Shown piece by piece: positions 1 through 8,641 of a DNA stretch of 64,000 nt. Below the pieces are notes generated by a model, which did not search any database, was not told where the DNA came from, and worked only from the letters and a program-made list of their open reading frames with translations. Numbering within the stretch: position 1 is the stretch's first letter; every line of letters starts with the position of its first letter. Origin of the DNA: an uncultured Caulobacter sp. (lineage in GTDB: Bacteria > Pseudomonadota > Alphaproteobacteria > Caulobacterales > Caulobacteraceae); contig CAJYMH010000027.1 in assembly GCA_913776195.1 (NCBI GenBank), forward strand, positions 1-64,000, in the 5' to 3' direction. The position numbers were made by a program, and so were the translations under genes.

Positions 1-501
1 CTGGGCGCCCGCCGTCACGACGACGCGGGCCGCATCGACATCTCCCAGGATCGGCGTAAGCCAACGGGCGCCGGCGGCGCGTTCGGGCGCGGCGCCGGTG
101 GGCGCGCGATAGGCCATGACCGCCGCCAAGTCGCTGCGCTTGAGTATGCGTGACATCTCCTCGTCCAGCGCCGCCGCCAGCGACACGCCGAACGGTTGCG
201 GCGGCAGGTTCATGGACAGATCGACGACCGCGCGGATCTCCTCCCCCGCCGTGGAGCGGATGAAGGTGCCGCGGCCGACCTCTCCCTCCAGCAAACCACG
301 CTCGCGCGCCAAGCCGTAGGCGCGGGTGATGGTGGTGAAGTCCACTGACAGTCGAGCCGCAAGGCTGCGCTGGGCCGGCAGGCGATCGCCAGGCTGCAGC
401 CGACCGCCCAGGACGGCGGATTGGATCGCGTCGGCCACGCGGACATAGACCGGCCCGCCGGTGGGCTGGAGTTCGGCAGCGATGGCCTCTTCCGTCGTCA
501 T
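1..501 (-). CDS. MocR/PdxR-type GntR-aminotransferase regulator (3' part outside window)
   Basis: Transcription factor of the MocR subfamily, in which a GntR winged helix is fused to a PLP-binding aminotransferase-like domain. The 167 visible codons start at ATG 501. A winged-helix region lies at about residues 18-81 (ARLSVDFTTITRAY helix, then the wing GLLEGEVGRGTF). After it comes the start of an aminotransferase-like fold (DLSMNLPPQPFG...AYRAPTGAAPERAAGARWL). The C-terminus, with any PLP lysine, is cut by the window edge. The gene is divergent from the DUF983 gene. MocR regulators often act on a divergent neighbour, and an inverted repeat sits between the two genes. The target metabolite cannot be told from this fragment. 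Confidence 0.85.
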   Translation of the reverse strand, partial: MTTEEAIAAELQPTGGPVYVRVADAIQSAVLGGRLQPGDRLPAQRSLAARLSVDFTTITRAYGLARERGLLEGEVGRGTFIRSTAGEEIRAVVDLSMNLPPQPFGVSLAAALDEEMSRILKRSDLAAVMAYRAPTGAAPERAAGARWLTPILGDVDAARVVVTAGAQ

Positions 502-518
502 TGCAATGTAGGCTCCCG

Positions 519-548
519 ATGCATACATTAATATGTAATTGTATGCAT
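519..548. promoter_or_regulatory. Inverted repeat, candidate MocR operator
   Basis: ATGCATAC (519-526) and GTATGCAT (541-548) are perfect inverted copies with a 14-base spacer. A second smaller inverted repeat, TACAT-TAAT-ATGTA, is nested at 524-537. The segment is unusually AT-rich for this GC-rich DNA and lies between the divergent MocR and DUF983 starts. Its role as an operator is inferred from position and symmetry. Confidence 0.5.
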
Positions 549-578
549 ATAGCTCTTGATTGTAGGCTCGCCAAGACC

Positions 579-980
579 ATGTCAAATCCGAACGACGTCC
601 ATACGCCCCCAGCCCCGATCGTCAGCGGCCTGCGGAGCCGCTGCCCGCGCTGCGGGGACGGCAAGCTGTTCGAAGGCTTTCTGAAGGTCGCGCCGGCCTG
701 CAACGTCTGCGGGTTGAGCTACAAATTCGCCGATCCGGCGGACGGCCCGGCTTTCTTCGTGATGACAGGCATCGGTTGCGCGATCATGGCGCTGTTCGCC
801 TGGATCGAGATCGCCTACCAGCCGCCGATCTGGTTCCACTTCGCCTTCACCCTGCCCCTATTCTTCGTGGGATGCCTGGGCACGCTGCGGCCGGTTAAGG
901 CTTGGCTGATCGCCTCGCAATTCTATCACAAGGCCGAGGACGCCCGGTTCGAGAGCGTCGGCAAGCACGGTCCGTTCTGA
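579..980 (+). CDS. DUF983 family membrane protein
   Basis: Small inner-membrane protein of 133 residues, recognised as DUF983. The N-terminus has a zinc-ribbon-like cysteine pattern (CPRCGDGKLF followed by CNVCG). Two hydrophobic segments follow, at roughly residues 60-80 and 88-108. The start is set at ATG 579. A longer reading back to 501 would run into the divergent regulator's control region and its sequence looks non-coding. DUF983 proteins have no settled function; a link to haem-copper oxidase assembly has been suggested for some relatives because of gene neighbourhood, but nothing here tests that. The only close neighbour with regulatory potential is the divergent MocR gene. Confidence 0.8.
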   Translation: MSNPNDVHTPPAPIVSGLRSRCPRCGDGKLFEGFLKVAPACNVCGLSYKFADPADGPAFFVMTGIGCAIMALFAWIEIAYQPPIWFHFAFTLPLFFVGCLGTLRPVKAWLIASQFYHKAEDARFESVGKHGPF

Positions 981-982
981 CC

Positions 983-1007
983 GGAACCCCTTCTGCCGCC
1001 AGCGGTT
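983..1007 (+). promoter_or_regulatory. Candidate EcfG/SigT-type general stress promoter
   Basis: GGAAC at 983-987 is followed after 17 bases by GTT at 1005-1007. This fits the GGAAC-N16/17-(C)GTT pattern of alphaproteobacterial EcfG (SigT in Caulobacter) promoters. It lies 36 bases before the start of a general stress protein 26-like gene. Only sequence pattern and context support it. Confidence 0.4.
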
Positions 1008-1042
1008 CTTCCTGAGATCAAACGCAACAGGGAGCATTCGCC

Positions 1043-1543
1043 GTGTCCACCGACGTGAACGACAAGGCCGCCGTGGAAAAGCGCCTTTGGAAGGAGATCG
1101 AGGACGCCCGTTTCGGGATGCTTGGCCTCACCAACTCCAACCAGCATTTCCAGCCGATGACCGCCCATGCGGAGCCGGAAACCGGCAAGATCTGGTTCTT
1201 CACCCTGAAGGATACCGATCTGGCCAAGGCGGTGGAGGATGGCGCGAACGCCATGTTCACCATCCAGGCCAAGGACGGCGACTTCCAGGCCTGCATTGGG
1301 GGGCACCTGATGCAGATGCGCGACCCCGCCCGCATCGACAAGTACTGGAACGCCGTCGTGGCCGCCTGGTATCCTGAGGGCAAGGATGATCCCCGTCTGA
1401 CCCTGCTGTGCCTTGATGTCGAGGACGCGGCGCTGTGGATCTCCAAGGGCGGTCCTGTCCGCTTCGCCTGGGAAGTGGCGAAGGCGAACGTCACCGGCAG
1501 TCAGCCCGACATGGGCGATCGGGCCAACCTCGATCTCCACTGA
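1043..1543 (+). CDS. General stress protein 26-like FMN-binding split-barrel protein
   Basis: A 166-residue member of the pyridoxamine 5'-phosphate oxidase-like split-barrel superfamily, of the type named general stress protein 26. Such proteins bind FMN or related flavins in the cytoplasm and usually lack true PNPOx activity. Family-like blocks include FGMLGLTNSNQHFQPMTAH near residue 25, IWFFTLKDTDLAKAV, and a C-terminal WEVAKANVTG. The start is GTG 1043 with AGGGA about 11 bases upstream. The stop overlaps the start of the next SDR gene (TGATG), so the two are probably cotranslated. The preceding promoter-like sequence fits control by the general stress sigma factor. Confidence 0.85.
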   Translation: MSTDVNDKAAVEKRLWKEIEDARFGMLGLTNSNQHFQPMTAHAEPETGKIWFFTLKDTDLAKAVEDGANAMFTIQAKDGDFQACIGGHLMQMRDPARIDKYWNAVVAAWYPEGKDDPRLTLLCLDVEDAALWISKGGPVRFAWEVAKANVTGSQPDMGDRANLDLH

Positions 1544-2595
1544 TGACACATCGGGGAAAGCTGAAGCTGAAACCCCTGCGCGAGCAGGTCATTGTCATCA
1601 CCGGCGCGACGTCCGGCATCGGGCTGTCCACGGCCCGGGCCGCGGCGGCGCGTGGGGCGAGGCTCTTCCTGGCGGCGCGCAATGAAGAGGCGTTGAAAGA
1701 CGTCTGCCAAGACCTGCGCGGCAAAGGCGCGGATGTCGCCTATTGCGTCACTGACGTGGGCGACGCCGATCAGGTGAAGCGGCTGGCGGAGCACGCGGTT
1801 GAGAAGTTCGGCGGGTTCGACACCTGGGTGAACAACGCCGGGGTCTCGATCTTCGGCGATGTCACCCGCGTGCCGCTGGAAGACCAGCGGCGGCTGTTCG
1901 ACACCAACTACTGGGGGGTCGTTCACGGCTCCCTGGCGGCGGTGGAGAAACTGCGCGACCGGCCTACCGGTGGGACCATCATCAACGTCGGTTCCGTCCT
2001 GGGCGACCTGGCGATCCCGACCCAGGGCGCCTATTCGGCGTCAAAGCACGCGGTGCGCGGCTTCACCAACGCCCTGCGCATGGAGCTGATGGAGCAAAAG
2101 GCGCCCATCGCGGTGACGCAAATCAAGCCCAGCGCCATCGACACGCCCTACAAGGACCATGCACGCAACTATACCGGCCATCCGGTACGCAACCCCGCCC
2201 CGGTCTACGCCACGCCCCTGGTCGCCCAGGCGATCCTCTACGCCGCCGAGCACCCCGTGCGTGAGATGACGGTCGGCGGCGGCGGGGTGCTGCAAACCCT
2301 GGCCTGGAGCGCGTGGCCTCACGCGGTGGAGCGCGCCCTCGCCCGCTTCGTGCCGCGGATGTCCACCGACCGCTCCGGCCGGAAGGCCTCCAATAGCGAC
2401 AACCTGCACCACGCCGGTCAGGACCTGCGCGAGCGCAGCTATTATCCCGACGTGCGGGAGACGAGCCTGTTCTCCACCGCCCAGATGCGTCCCCTGGCCA
2501 CAGCGGGCATCGCGGCCCTGGCGATAGCAGGCGTCGGAACGGCCTATCACCTGGGCCGAAAGCGCAAGCGCGCGGGGGCCGTGGAGGCGGTCTGA
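1543..2595 (+). CDS. SDR family NAD(P)-dependent oxidoreductase with C-terminal membrane helix
   Basis: Short-chain dehydrogenase of 350 residues. The Rossmann motif ITGATSGIGL is near residue 21, NNAG is near residue 97, and the catalytic pair YSASK lies near residue 165. After the catalytic domain there is about 100 residues of extra sequence. It ends in a hydrophobic stretch (LATAGIAALAIAGVGTAYHL) and a basic tail, so the enzyme is probably anchored to the membrane by its C-terminus. The ATG at 1543 overlaps the stop of the stress flavoprotein gene. The substrate is unknown. SDRs of this long type often sit in general-stress operons in alphaproteobacteria, which agrees with the upstream promoter. 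Confidence 0.85.
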   Translation: MTHRGKLKLKPLREQVIVITGATSGIGLSTARAAAARGARLFLAARNEEALKDVCQDLRGKGADVAYCVTDVGDADQVKRLAEHAVEKFGGFDTWVNNAGVSIFGDVTRVPLEDQRRLFDTNYWGVVHGSLAAVEKLRDRPTGGTIINVGSVLGDLAIPTQGAYSASKHAVRGFTNALRMELMEQKAPIAVTQIKPSAIDTPYKDHARNYTGHPVRNPAPVYATPLVAQAILYAAEHPVREMTVGGGGVLQTLAWSAWPHAVERALARFVPRMSTDRSGRKASNSDNLHHAGQDLRERSYYPDVRETSLFSTAQMRPLATAGIAALAIAGVGTAYHLGRKRKRAGAVEAV

Positions 2596-2649
2596 CGCAG
2601 GTAATCGCAGGTCGCGCGTCAATGAAAACGCGCGCAGCTCGTGCGTTAC

Positions 2650-2727
2650 TGTCGGGAACCCGACAAAATCAAGATGAGTGGCAAATTGGCGTCGCCCCGT
2701 GCTTTCCAGCACGGGGCTTCTGCTTTT
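2650..2727 (+). terminator. Palindrome followed by Rho-independent terminator after the SDR gene
   Basis: A perfect 10-bp stem, GCCCCGTGCT (2694-2703) with AGCACGGGGC (2708-2717), closes a TTCC loop and is followed by a T-rich run ending TTTT. This is a strong intrinsic terminator. Just before it, TGTCGGG-AA-CCCGACA (2650-2665) is a second perfect palindrome without a T tract. It may be a protein site or part of the transcript's 3' structure. Confidence 0.75.
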
Positions 2728-2852
2728 CTGAACGTCCAGCGTCATTTGTGTCGGCTACCTGACGGCGCCGCATATTGCAGACCTATAGCTTGCAACCTCG
2801 TTCGGGGGGTCGCGTTGTGATTCTCAGGCAAAGCTAAGGAACCCGCCGTCCG

Positions 2853-3548
2853 GTGAAGAACAGATTTCTCGCATCCCTACCCCCGGACGACTATAGCCTG
2901 GTATCCGCCCATCTCACTCAAGTGGAGTTCGAGAAGGGACGTTTGCTCTATGATCCAGGCGACCCGGTCGAGACCGTCTATTTTCCTCATGACTGCGTCA
3001 TTTCCTTGATGACGCTTATGGAGAATGGCGCGGCGATCGAATCCTCGACCATCGGTCGCGAGGGCGGATTGGGGCTGGGTACGGCCTTCACGCCCCGCAT
3101 CTCGCTGTCGCGCGCCATCGTCCAGGTGCCGGGCTCGGCCTCGCGGATCGGGGTCAGCCAGTTTCAGGACGTGGTCAAGCGCAGCGCGACGCTGCAGAGC
3201 TTGATCCACAGGCATTCGGACGCCCTGTTCGGGCACGCCATCCAGTCGGTGGCCTGCAATGCGCTGCATTCGGTCGAGGCGCGCTTCTGCCGATGGCTGC
3301 TGACCTGCCACGACCGCATCGACGTGGACACGGTCAGCCTGACCCAGGAATTCCTGGCCGATATGCTGGGCGTGCAGCGGACGACAGTGACGGCCGTGGC
3401 CGGCGCCCTCCAGGCCAAGGGCCTTATCCGCTATCGCCGGGGCATCGTGGACATTCTCGACCGCGCGGGCCTCGAGGCGATGACCTGCGAGTGCTACGGC
3501 GCTTCCCGTCGCCTATACGAGAAGCTGCTGCCGATCTCGTTCGAGTAG
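2853..3548 (+). CDS. Crp/Fnr family transcriptional regulator
   Basis: Regulator of 231 residues. An N-terminal cyclic-nucleotide-binding-like beta-roll lies at about residues 8-120 (FEKGRLLYDPGDPVETVYFP, then EGGLGLG in place of a classic cAMP-binding cassette). The C-terminal winged helix is at about 148-215 (LTQEFLADMLGVQRTTVTAVAGAL). There is no Fnr-type cysteine cluster. This subgroup is common and mostly uncharacterised in alphaproteobacteria, and the ligand is unknown. The start is GTG 2853 with AAGGA about 14 bases upstream. The gene converges on edd with a 3-base gap. Confidence 0.85.
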   Translation: MKNRFLASLPPDDYSLVSAHLTQVEFEKGRLLYDPGDPVETVYFPHDCVISLMTLMENGAAIESSTIGREGGLGLGTAFTPRISLSRAIVQVPGSASRIGVSQFQDVVKRSATLQSLIHRHSDALFGHAIQSVACNALHSVEARFCRWLLTCHDRIDVDTVSLTQEFLADMLGVQRTTVTAVAGALQAKGLIRYRRGIVDILDRAGLEAMTCECYGASRRLYEKLLPISFE

Positions 3549-3551
3549 GCG

Positions 3552-5369
3552 CTATGCGTAGAAGACGCTGGCGCCGCGATCCGCGGGGCCGGCGCCTTGG
3601 CGCATCCAGCCGAAAAGCTCACGACCGAAGCCGTGCAGATCCGCAGGCTTCACCGCCGCCGGACGGGCGCGCAGCTCCGCCGGGTCCACCAGGATGTCGA
3701 GCACGCCGTTGTCGGCGTCCAGGCGCACAATGTCGCCGTCCCGCACATAGGCGAGCGGGCCGCCATTGGCGGCTTCCGGCGTCACATGGATGGCGGCGGG
3801 CGTCTTGCCCGAGGCGCCAGACATGCGGCCGTCGGTGACCAGGGCCACCTTGAACCCGCGATCCAGCAGCACGCCAAGCGCCGGGGACAGGCTGTGCAGT
3901 TCCGGCATGCCGTTGGCGGCAGGCCCCTGGAAGCGGACCACGGCGATGAAGTCGCGATCCAGCGCACCGCGCTTGAAGGCGGCCAGGAAGTCTTCCTGGG
4001 TCTCGAACACGATGGCCGGGGCGGTGACGGTGCGGTGCTCCGGCTTTACGGCGCTGGTCTTGATGACGCCGCGACCGAGGCCGCCCTTCAGCAGGCGAAG
4101 GCCGCCTTCGTGCTGGAACGGGTCGCTGACCGGACGCAGGATGTCGCGATCCAGGCTTTCGGACGCGCCGTCCTTCCAGACCAAGGTCTCGCCGTCGAGG
4201 TGCGGTTCCTGGGTCAGACGCGACAGGCCGTGGCCGGCGACGGTGAGAACGTCCTCATGCGCTAGGCCGGCCTTCAGCAGCTCGCGCGTGACAAAGGCCA
4301 TGCCGCCGGCCGCGTGGAACTGGTTCACGTCGGCCGAGCCGTTGGGATAGACGCGGGCCAGCAGCGGCACCACCGCCGAAAGCGCGTCCATGTCCTCCAG
4401 CTCCAGCTGGATGCCGGCGGCGCGCGCCATGGCCGGCAGGTGCAGGGCGTGGTTGGTGGAACCGCCGGTGGCCATTAGGCCGACGACGCCGTTGACGACA
4501 GCCTTCTCGTCGATGACCCGGCCGCTGGGGGTGAAATCATTGCCCTTCCCTGTGATGGCGGCGGCGCGATGGGCGGCAGCGCGCACCAGGGCGTCGCGCA
4601 GAGGCGTGTTCGGGTGAACGAAGGCGCTGCCGGGCAGATGCAGGCCCATCAGCTCCATCAGCATCTGGTTGGAGTTGGCGGTGCCGTAGAAGGTGCAGGT
4701 GCCGGGGCCGTGGTAGCTGGCGCTTTCGGCGGCCAGCAATTCGTCGCGGCCCACTTTGCCCTCGGCGTAGAGGGCGCGGACGCGGGCCTTTTCGCTGTTG
4801 GGCAGGCCAGAGGTCATGGGGCCGGCCGGGACGAAGATCGCCGGCAGGTGGCCGAAGGTCAGGGTCCCCATCACCAGACCCGGCACGATCTTGTCGCAGA
4901 CGCCAAGAGCCAGGGCGGCGTCGAAGGCGTCGTGGGTCAGGGCCACGGCGGCGGCCATGGCGATCACCTCGCGCGAGAACAGCGACAGCTCCATCCCCGG
5001 ACGGCCCTGGGTGACGCCGTCGCACATGGCGGGCACGCCGCCTGCGAACTGGGCCGTGGCGCCGACTTCGCGGGCCGCCGCCTTGATGATGTCCGGGTAG
5101 CGCTTGAGCGGCTGGTGGGCCGAGAGCATGTCGTTATAGGCCGAGACGATGCCGATATTCGGCGCGTTCAGGTCCATCACCCGCAGCTTGTCCTGAACCT
5201 CCTCCGCCGCGAAGGCGTGGGCCCAGTTGGCGCAGGACAGCTTGGCCCGGCCCGGCCCAGAGGCCGCCGCGGCGTCCAACTGCGCCAGATAGGCGGCGCG
5301 GGTTTCGCGGCTGCGCTCAACGATGCGGGCGGTGACTTCGGCGACGGTCTTGTTCAGGGGAGCGGACAT
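3552..5369 (-). CDS. edd: 6-phosphogluconate dehydratase (Entner-Doudoroff)
   Basis: Converts 6-phosphogluconate to 2-keto-3-deoxy-6-phosphogluconate in the Entner-Doudoroff pathway. The 605-residue protein has the IlvD/Edd fold, with cysteine-containing blocks that supply the iron-sulfur cluster ligands ([15 protein letters not shown] and [11 protein letters not shown]) and the C-terminal [15 protein letters not shown] block. ATG 5369 is chosen over an in-frame GTG at 5381 because GAGGAAG lies just upstream of the ATG. It is the last gene of a zwf-pgl-edd operon, 8 bases after pgl. No KDPG aldolase or glucokinase gene follows; the next gene is convergent. Confidence 0.97.
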   Translation of the reverse strand: MSAPLNKTVAEVTARIVERSRETRAAYLAQLDAAAASGPGRAKLSCANWAHAFAAEEVQDKLRVMDLNAPNIGIVSAYNDMLSAHQPLKRYPDIIKAAAREVGATAQFAGGVPAMCDGVTQGRPGMELSLFSREVIAMAAAVALTHDAFDAALALGVCDKIVPGLVMGTLTFGHLPAIFVPAGPMTSGLPNSEKARVRALYAEGKVGRDELLAAESASYHGPGTCTFYGTANSNQMLMELMGLHLPGSAFVHPNTPLRDALVRAAAHRAAAITGKGNDFTPSGRVIDEKAVVNGVVGLMATGGSTNHALHLPAMARAAGIQLELEDMDALSAVVPLLARVYPNGSADVNQFHAAGGMAFVTRELLKAGLAHEDVLTVAGHGLSRLTQEPHLDGETLVWKDGASESLDRDILRPVSDPFQHEGGLRLLKGGLGRGVIKTSAVKPEHRTVTAPAIVFETQEDFLAAFKRGALDRDFIAVVRFQGPAANGMPELHSLSPALGVLLDRGFKVALVTDGRMSGASGKTPAAIHVTPEAANGGPLAYVRDGDIVRLDADNGVLDILVDPAELRARPAAVKPADLHGFGRELFGWMRQGAGPADRGASVFYA

Positions 5370-5377
5370 GGTCTTCC

Positions 5378-6067
5378 TCACGCGGCCCAGAGGACGCGGA
5401 CAGGGGCTTTGCTCTGCGCCAGCACGGCGCCGATGGGATAACGCGCGGGATCGGCGAGCGCCGCCTCGACCACCGTCTTCTTGGCCGCGCCGGTGACCAG
5501 CAGGATCAGGACGCGGCTCTGGGCCAGGGCGGCCAGGGTGAAGGTCAGGCGGGTCTGCGGCGGGGCCGGCTCGCCCGCCGGGGCGGCCAGGACCACCTTG
5601 CGCGACGACAGGTCCAGCCCCTCCTCCAGCGCCGGATTGCCGGGGAACAGCGAGGCGAAATGGCCGTCCTCGCCCATGCCCAGCAGTACGGCGTCCAGCG
5701 GCAGGAGCTTGGCGTGCGACTTCGACGCCACCGATGCCGCCTCGCTGGGCGAGCCATCGGAATACATGGGCAGGAACTTGGCCGACGCGGCGCGGCCCTT
5801 CAGCAGATGCTCGCGCATCAGTTTCTCGTTGCTGTCGGGGGCGGTGTTGGGGACGAAGCGTTCATCGACCAAGGCGGCGGTCACCTGCCCCCAGGCCAGA
5901 TCCGCATCCGACAGCCGCTCATAGACCGGCGCAGGGGTCGTGCCCCCCGCCCCCGCCAGGCTGGCGTAGCCCTTGGCGGCGAGGCCGGCGCGCAGGGCGT
6001 CGGCCATGGCCTGGGCCGCCGCGTCATAGGCGACCTCACGGCTGTCGAAGGTCTCGATCTCAACCAT
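5378..6067 (-). CDS. pgl: 6-phosphogluconolactonase
   Basis: Hydrolyses 6-phosphogluconolactone to 6-phosphogluconate, the step between Zwf and Edd. It has 229 residues, normal for the bacterial Pgl (DevB) family of the NagB/RpiA superfamily. Motifs include [17 protein letters not shown] at the sugar-phosphate site, VDERFVP, and [16 protein letters not shown]. Its start overlaps the end of zwf by 8 bases, so translation is probably coupled. Expression should follow the single operator and promoter ahead of zwf. Confidence 0.96.
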   Translation of the reverse strand: MVEIETFDSREVAYDAAAQAMADALRAGLAAKGYASLAGAGGTTPAPVYERLSDADLAWGQVTAALVDERFVPNTAPDSNEKLMREHLLKGRAASAKFLPMYSDGSPSEAASVASKSHAKLLPLDAVLLGMGEDGHFASLFPGNPALEEGLDLSSRKVVLAAPAGEPAPPQTRLTFTLAALAQSRVLILLVTGAAKKTVVEAALADPARYPIGAVLAQSKAPVRVLWAA

Positions 6068-7523
6068 TCCAGGCGCGGCCCTTGGTGGCGATCAGGTCGT
6101 TTGAGGCCGCCGGCCCCCAGGCGCCGGCGGGATAGGTCTGCGGCTTGATGCCGGCGGCGGCCCAAGCGTCGGCGACGCCGTCCACATAGGCCCAGGCCTG
6201 CTCCACCTCGTCGCGGCGGACGAACAGGGTGCGGTCGCCCTTGAACACATCCAGCAGCAGCCGCTCATAGGCGATGCGGCGGCGACCGCCAAAGGCGGCG
6301 GCCAGGCTGAGCGACAGCGGCAGGGCCTGCAGGCGCATGCCGTCGGCGTCGAGGCCCGGCTGCTTGTTCATCATCAGAAGCTTGATGTCTTCGTCCGGCT
6401 GCAGATCGATGACCAGGCGGTTGGCCACCAGGTCGTGACGCCCCTCCCCGTCGAAGATCGAGTGCGGCACGCGCTTGAACTGGATGACGATCTGGGTTCG
6501 GCGCTCCGGCAGACGCTTGCCCGTGCGCAGGAAGAACGGCACCCCCGCCCAGCGCCAGTTGTCGACATAGGTCTTGAGCGCGACGAAGGTCTCGGTGTCG
6601 GTCTTCTTGCCGACCTCCTCCAGATAGCCCTTCACTTCCTTCCCCTCGACCACGCCCTTCAGATACTGGCCGCGCACCGAATGGGCTGCGGCGGTCTCGG
6701 GCGTGAAGGGGCGCAGGGAGCGCAGGACCTTTACCTTTTCGGAGCGCACGGCGTCGGGGTCGAGGCCCGACGGCGGCTCCATGGCCACCAGGCACAGCAG
6801 CTGCAGCATGTGGTTCTGCAGCATGTCGCGCAGGGCGCCGTACTCGTCGTAATAGGGCCAGCGTTCGCCCACGCCCTCGGTCTCGGCCACCGTGATCTGC
6901 ACGTGGTCGATGGCCTGGGCGTTCCACAGCGGCTCGAACAGCACGTTGGCGAAGCGCAGGGCCATCAGGTTCTGGACCGTCTCCTTGCCCAGATAGTGGT
7001 CGATACGGAAAATCTGACGTTCGGTGACGACGTTGCCGACCGCCTCGTTGATCTGCTGCGAGGTTTCGAAGTCGCGGCCGATGGGCTTTTCCAGCACCAG
7101 GCGCGTGTTCTCGTGCGTCAGGCCGGCGGCCTGCAGAGCGGCGCAGACTGGCGCGTACAGGCTGGGCGACAGGGCGAAGAAGATGGTCAGCTGACTGTGC
7201 TCGCCGATCTTCTCGGCCAGGGCCTTGGCGCCCTCCGGCTTGGTCAGGTCGCCGGCCACGTAGTCGAGACGCTCCACCAGCCGCGCCCAGGCGCCGTCGT
7301 CCTTGCCGCCGCGCTTGAGCAGGTTCTCTTTCACCAGGCTCAGATAGCCGTCGCGATCGAGTTCATGCCGGGCGACGCCAAAGATGCGCAGACCTTCGGG
7401 AAGGAGGCGGTCGGCCTCCAGGAAATACAACGAGGGCAGCAGCATGCGCAGGGCGAGATCGCCGCCTCCGCCCAGCAGCACCAGGACCTCACCGCCCTTT
7501 TCCGATTTCCCCGTCGGCGCCAT
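6060..7523 (-). CDS. zwf: Glucose-6-phosphate 1-dehydrogenase
   Basis: Oxidises glucose 6-phosphate to 6-phosphogluconolactone with NAD(P)+, the entry to the Entner-Doudoroff pathway. It has 487 residues, typical for the family. The nucleotide-binding loop is LLGGGGDLALR (residues 17-27), followed by EKPIGRD (145-151). The active-site signature RIDHYLGKE (173-181) includes the catalytic histidine. The AAGGAAGAG ribosome site precedes ATG 7523. It is the first gene of zwf-pgl-edd. A TGACAACGCTGTCA palindrome sits only 16 bases upstream, where a bound repressor would block the transcript start. Confidence 0.98.
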   Translation of the reverse strand: MAPTGKSEKGGEVLVLLGGGGDLALRMLLPSLYFLEADRLLPEGLRIFGVARHELDRDGYLSLVKENLLKRGGKDDGAWARLVERLDYVAGDLTKPEGAKALAEKIGEHSQLTIFFALSPSLYAPVCAALQAAGLTHENTRLVLEKPIGRDFETSQQINEAVGNVVTERQIFRIDHYLGKETVQNLMALRFANVLFEPLWNAQAIDHVQITVAETEGVGERWPYYDEYGALRDMLQNHMLQLLCLVAMEPPSGLDPDAVRSEKVKVLRSLRPFTPETAAAHSVRGQYLKGVVEGKEVKGYLEEVGKKTDTETFVALKTYVDNWRWAGVPFFLRTGKRLPERRTQIVIQFKRVPHSIFDGEGRHDLVANRLVIDLQPDEDIKLLMMNKQPGLDADGMRLQALPLSLSLAAAFGGRRRIAYERLLLDVFKGDRTLFVRRDEVEQAWAYVDGVADAWAAAGIKPQTYPAGAWGPAASNDLIATKGRAWNG

Positions 7524-7539
7524 GCGCTCTTCCTTCTTA

Positions 7540-7553
7540 TGACAACGCTGTCA
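7540..7553. promoter_or_regulatory. Palindromic operator ahead of zwf
   Basis: TGACAACGCTGTCA pairs TGACA with TGTCA around a central ACGC, the CG-centred dyad symmetry typical of LacI-family operators. It lies immediately before the zwf ribosome-binding site. An identical 14-mer occurs at 18748-18761. The regulator is not encoded in the window. Confidence 0.6.
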
Positions 7554-7665
7554 TGCCCTACATACGCATTCGGCGGGCGGATTGCGAGACCCACGCGCGC
7601 GTAAGCGGCGCGATAGTTACGAGCTAAGTCTTAAGGCCGCTATATGACCAATTCTCTTTGTGCAG

Positions 7666-8640
7666 TCAGGTTTTCGCGAGCCGGCGCGCACCGGTGATCA
7701 ACGGCTTCTCGACCCATTGGTGGCAGGCCAGGCCACAAACCGCCGCGACAATCAGCATCGCGGGGATCGAGAACCACGGCAGACCCGGCCAGATGAGTCG
7801 CGCCACCAACGTCGCGACCAGGATGTGGATCAGGTAGATCGAGTAGGACGCATCCCCCAGCCGCTGCAGGATCGGCAGGCGGAAAATCCGCGCCTCCTCG
7901 AAGCTGAGCGCGGCCGTGACGATCATCAGGGCCGGGACGCCCCATGTGATCGGCCGCCAGTTGCCGGGCACGAAGGCCGCGACATGCTGGATGGCCAGCA
8001 AGACGAGGGCCGCCGCAAGCAAGGCTGTCGCCCCTGCCCGCCCCGGCAGGCGTCCCGCACGCCTGGCGCGGGCCAGGGCCATGCCAGCCACGAACTCCAT
8101 CAGCATGGGATTGGCGAGGACGAGATAGACCGGCGGGAAGGCCGCGCCGAAGACGCAAATCATGGCCAGCGCCGTAGCCGTGAACTTCAGCCGGCTTTGA
8201 GGGGCGAAAGCCAGAGCGGCGGCGAAGGTCAGATAGAACAACGCCTCGTAGTGCAGGCTCCAACCCGGCGGGATCAGCGGAAACGGCCAGCCGTCAGGAT
8301 CCACATGCGGAATGAAAGCCAGCGACAGGCCCAGGTGCCCCCAGTCCGGGATGATCCGTGGAATAGCGCCGCGCCAGAAAAAGGCGATGGCGAAGGCGAC
8401 CAGACTGAGCATCCAGTACAGCGGCACGACCCGCGTCGCCCGACGCAGGATAAAGGGTCCCGGCTCCTGTCGCCGCTCCATCGCCATGGCTTCCATAATG
8501 AAGCCGCTGACCACAAAGAAGACGTCGACCCCCGCGGCGCCGATCTCGAAATCCAGTCGGCTCCATTGCGCCGCATGGAAAGCCGCCACGGACAGGGCGG
8601 CGAGGCCTCTCAGGGCCTGGATGGAATACAGGGTCCGCAA
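7666..8640 (-). CDS. Acyltransferase 3 family membrane protein
   Basis: Integral-membrane O-acyltransferase of 324 residues in the acyltransferase_3 (OafA/ExoZ-like) family. These proteins acylate surface glycans such as O-antigen or exopolysaccharide. The N-terminal signature LRGLAALSVAAFHA contains the conserved histidine. GVDVFFVVSGFIM follows near residue 36, and RRATRVVPLYW near residue 66. About nine to ten hydrophobic helices are visible. The start is one base from the lysE stop, suggesting one transcript with lysE. The glycan target is unknown. Confidence 0.88.
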   Translation of the reverse strand: MRTLYSIQALRGLAALSVAAFHAAQWSRLDFEIGAAGVDVFFVVSGFIMEAMAMERRQEPGPFILRRATRVVPLYWMLSLVAFAIAFFWRGAIPRIIPDWGHLGLSLAFIPHVDPDGWPFPLIPPGWSLHYEALFYLTFAAALAFAPQSRLKFTATALAMICVFGAAFPPVYLVLANPMLMEFVAGMALARARRAGRLPGRAGATALLAAALVLLAIQHVAAFVPGNWRPITWGVPALMIVTAALSFEEARIFRLPILQRLGDASYSIYLIHILVATLVARLIWPGLPWFSIPAMLIVAAVCGLACHQWVEKPLITGARRLAKT

Positions 8641-8641
8641 G

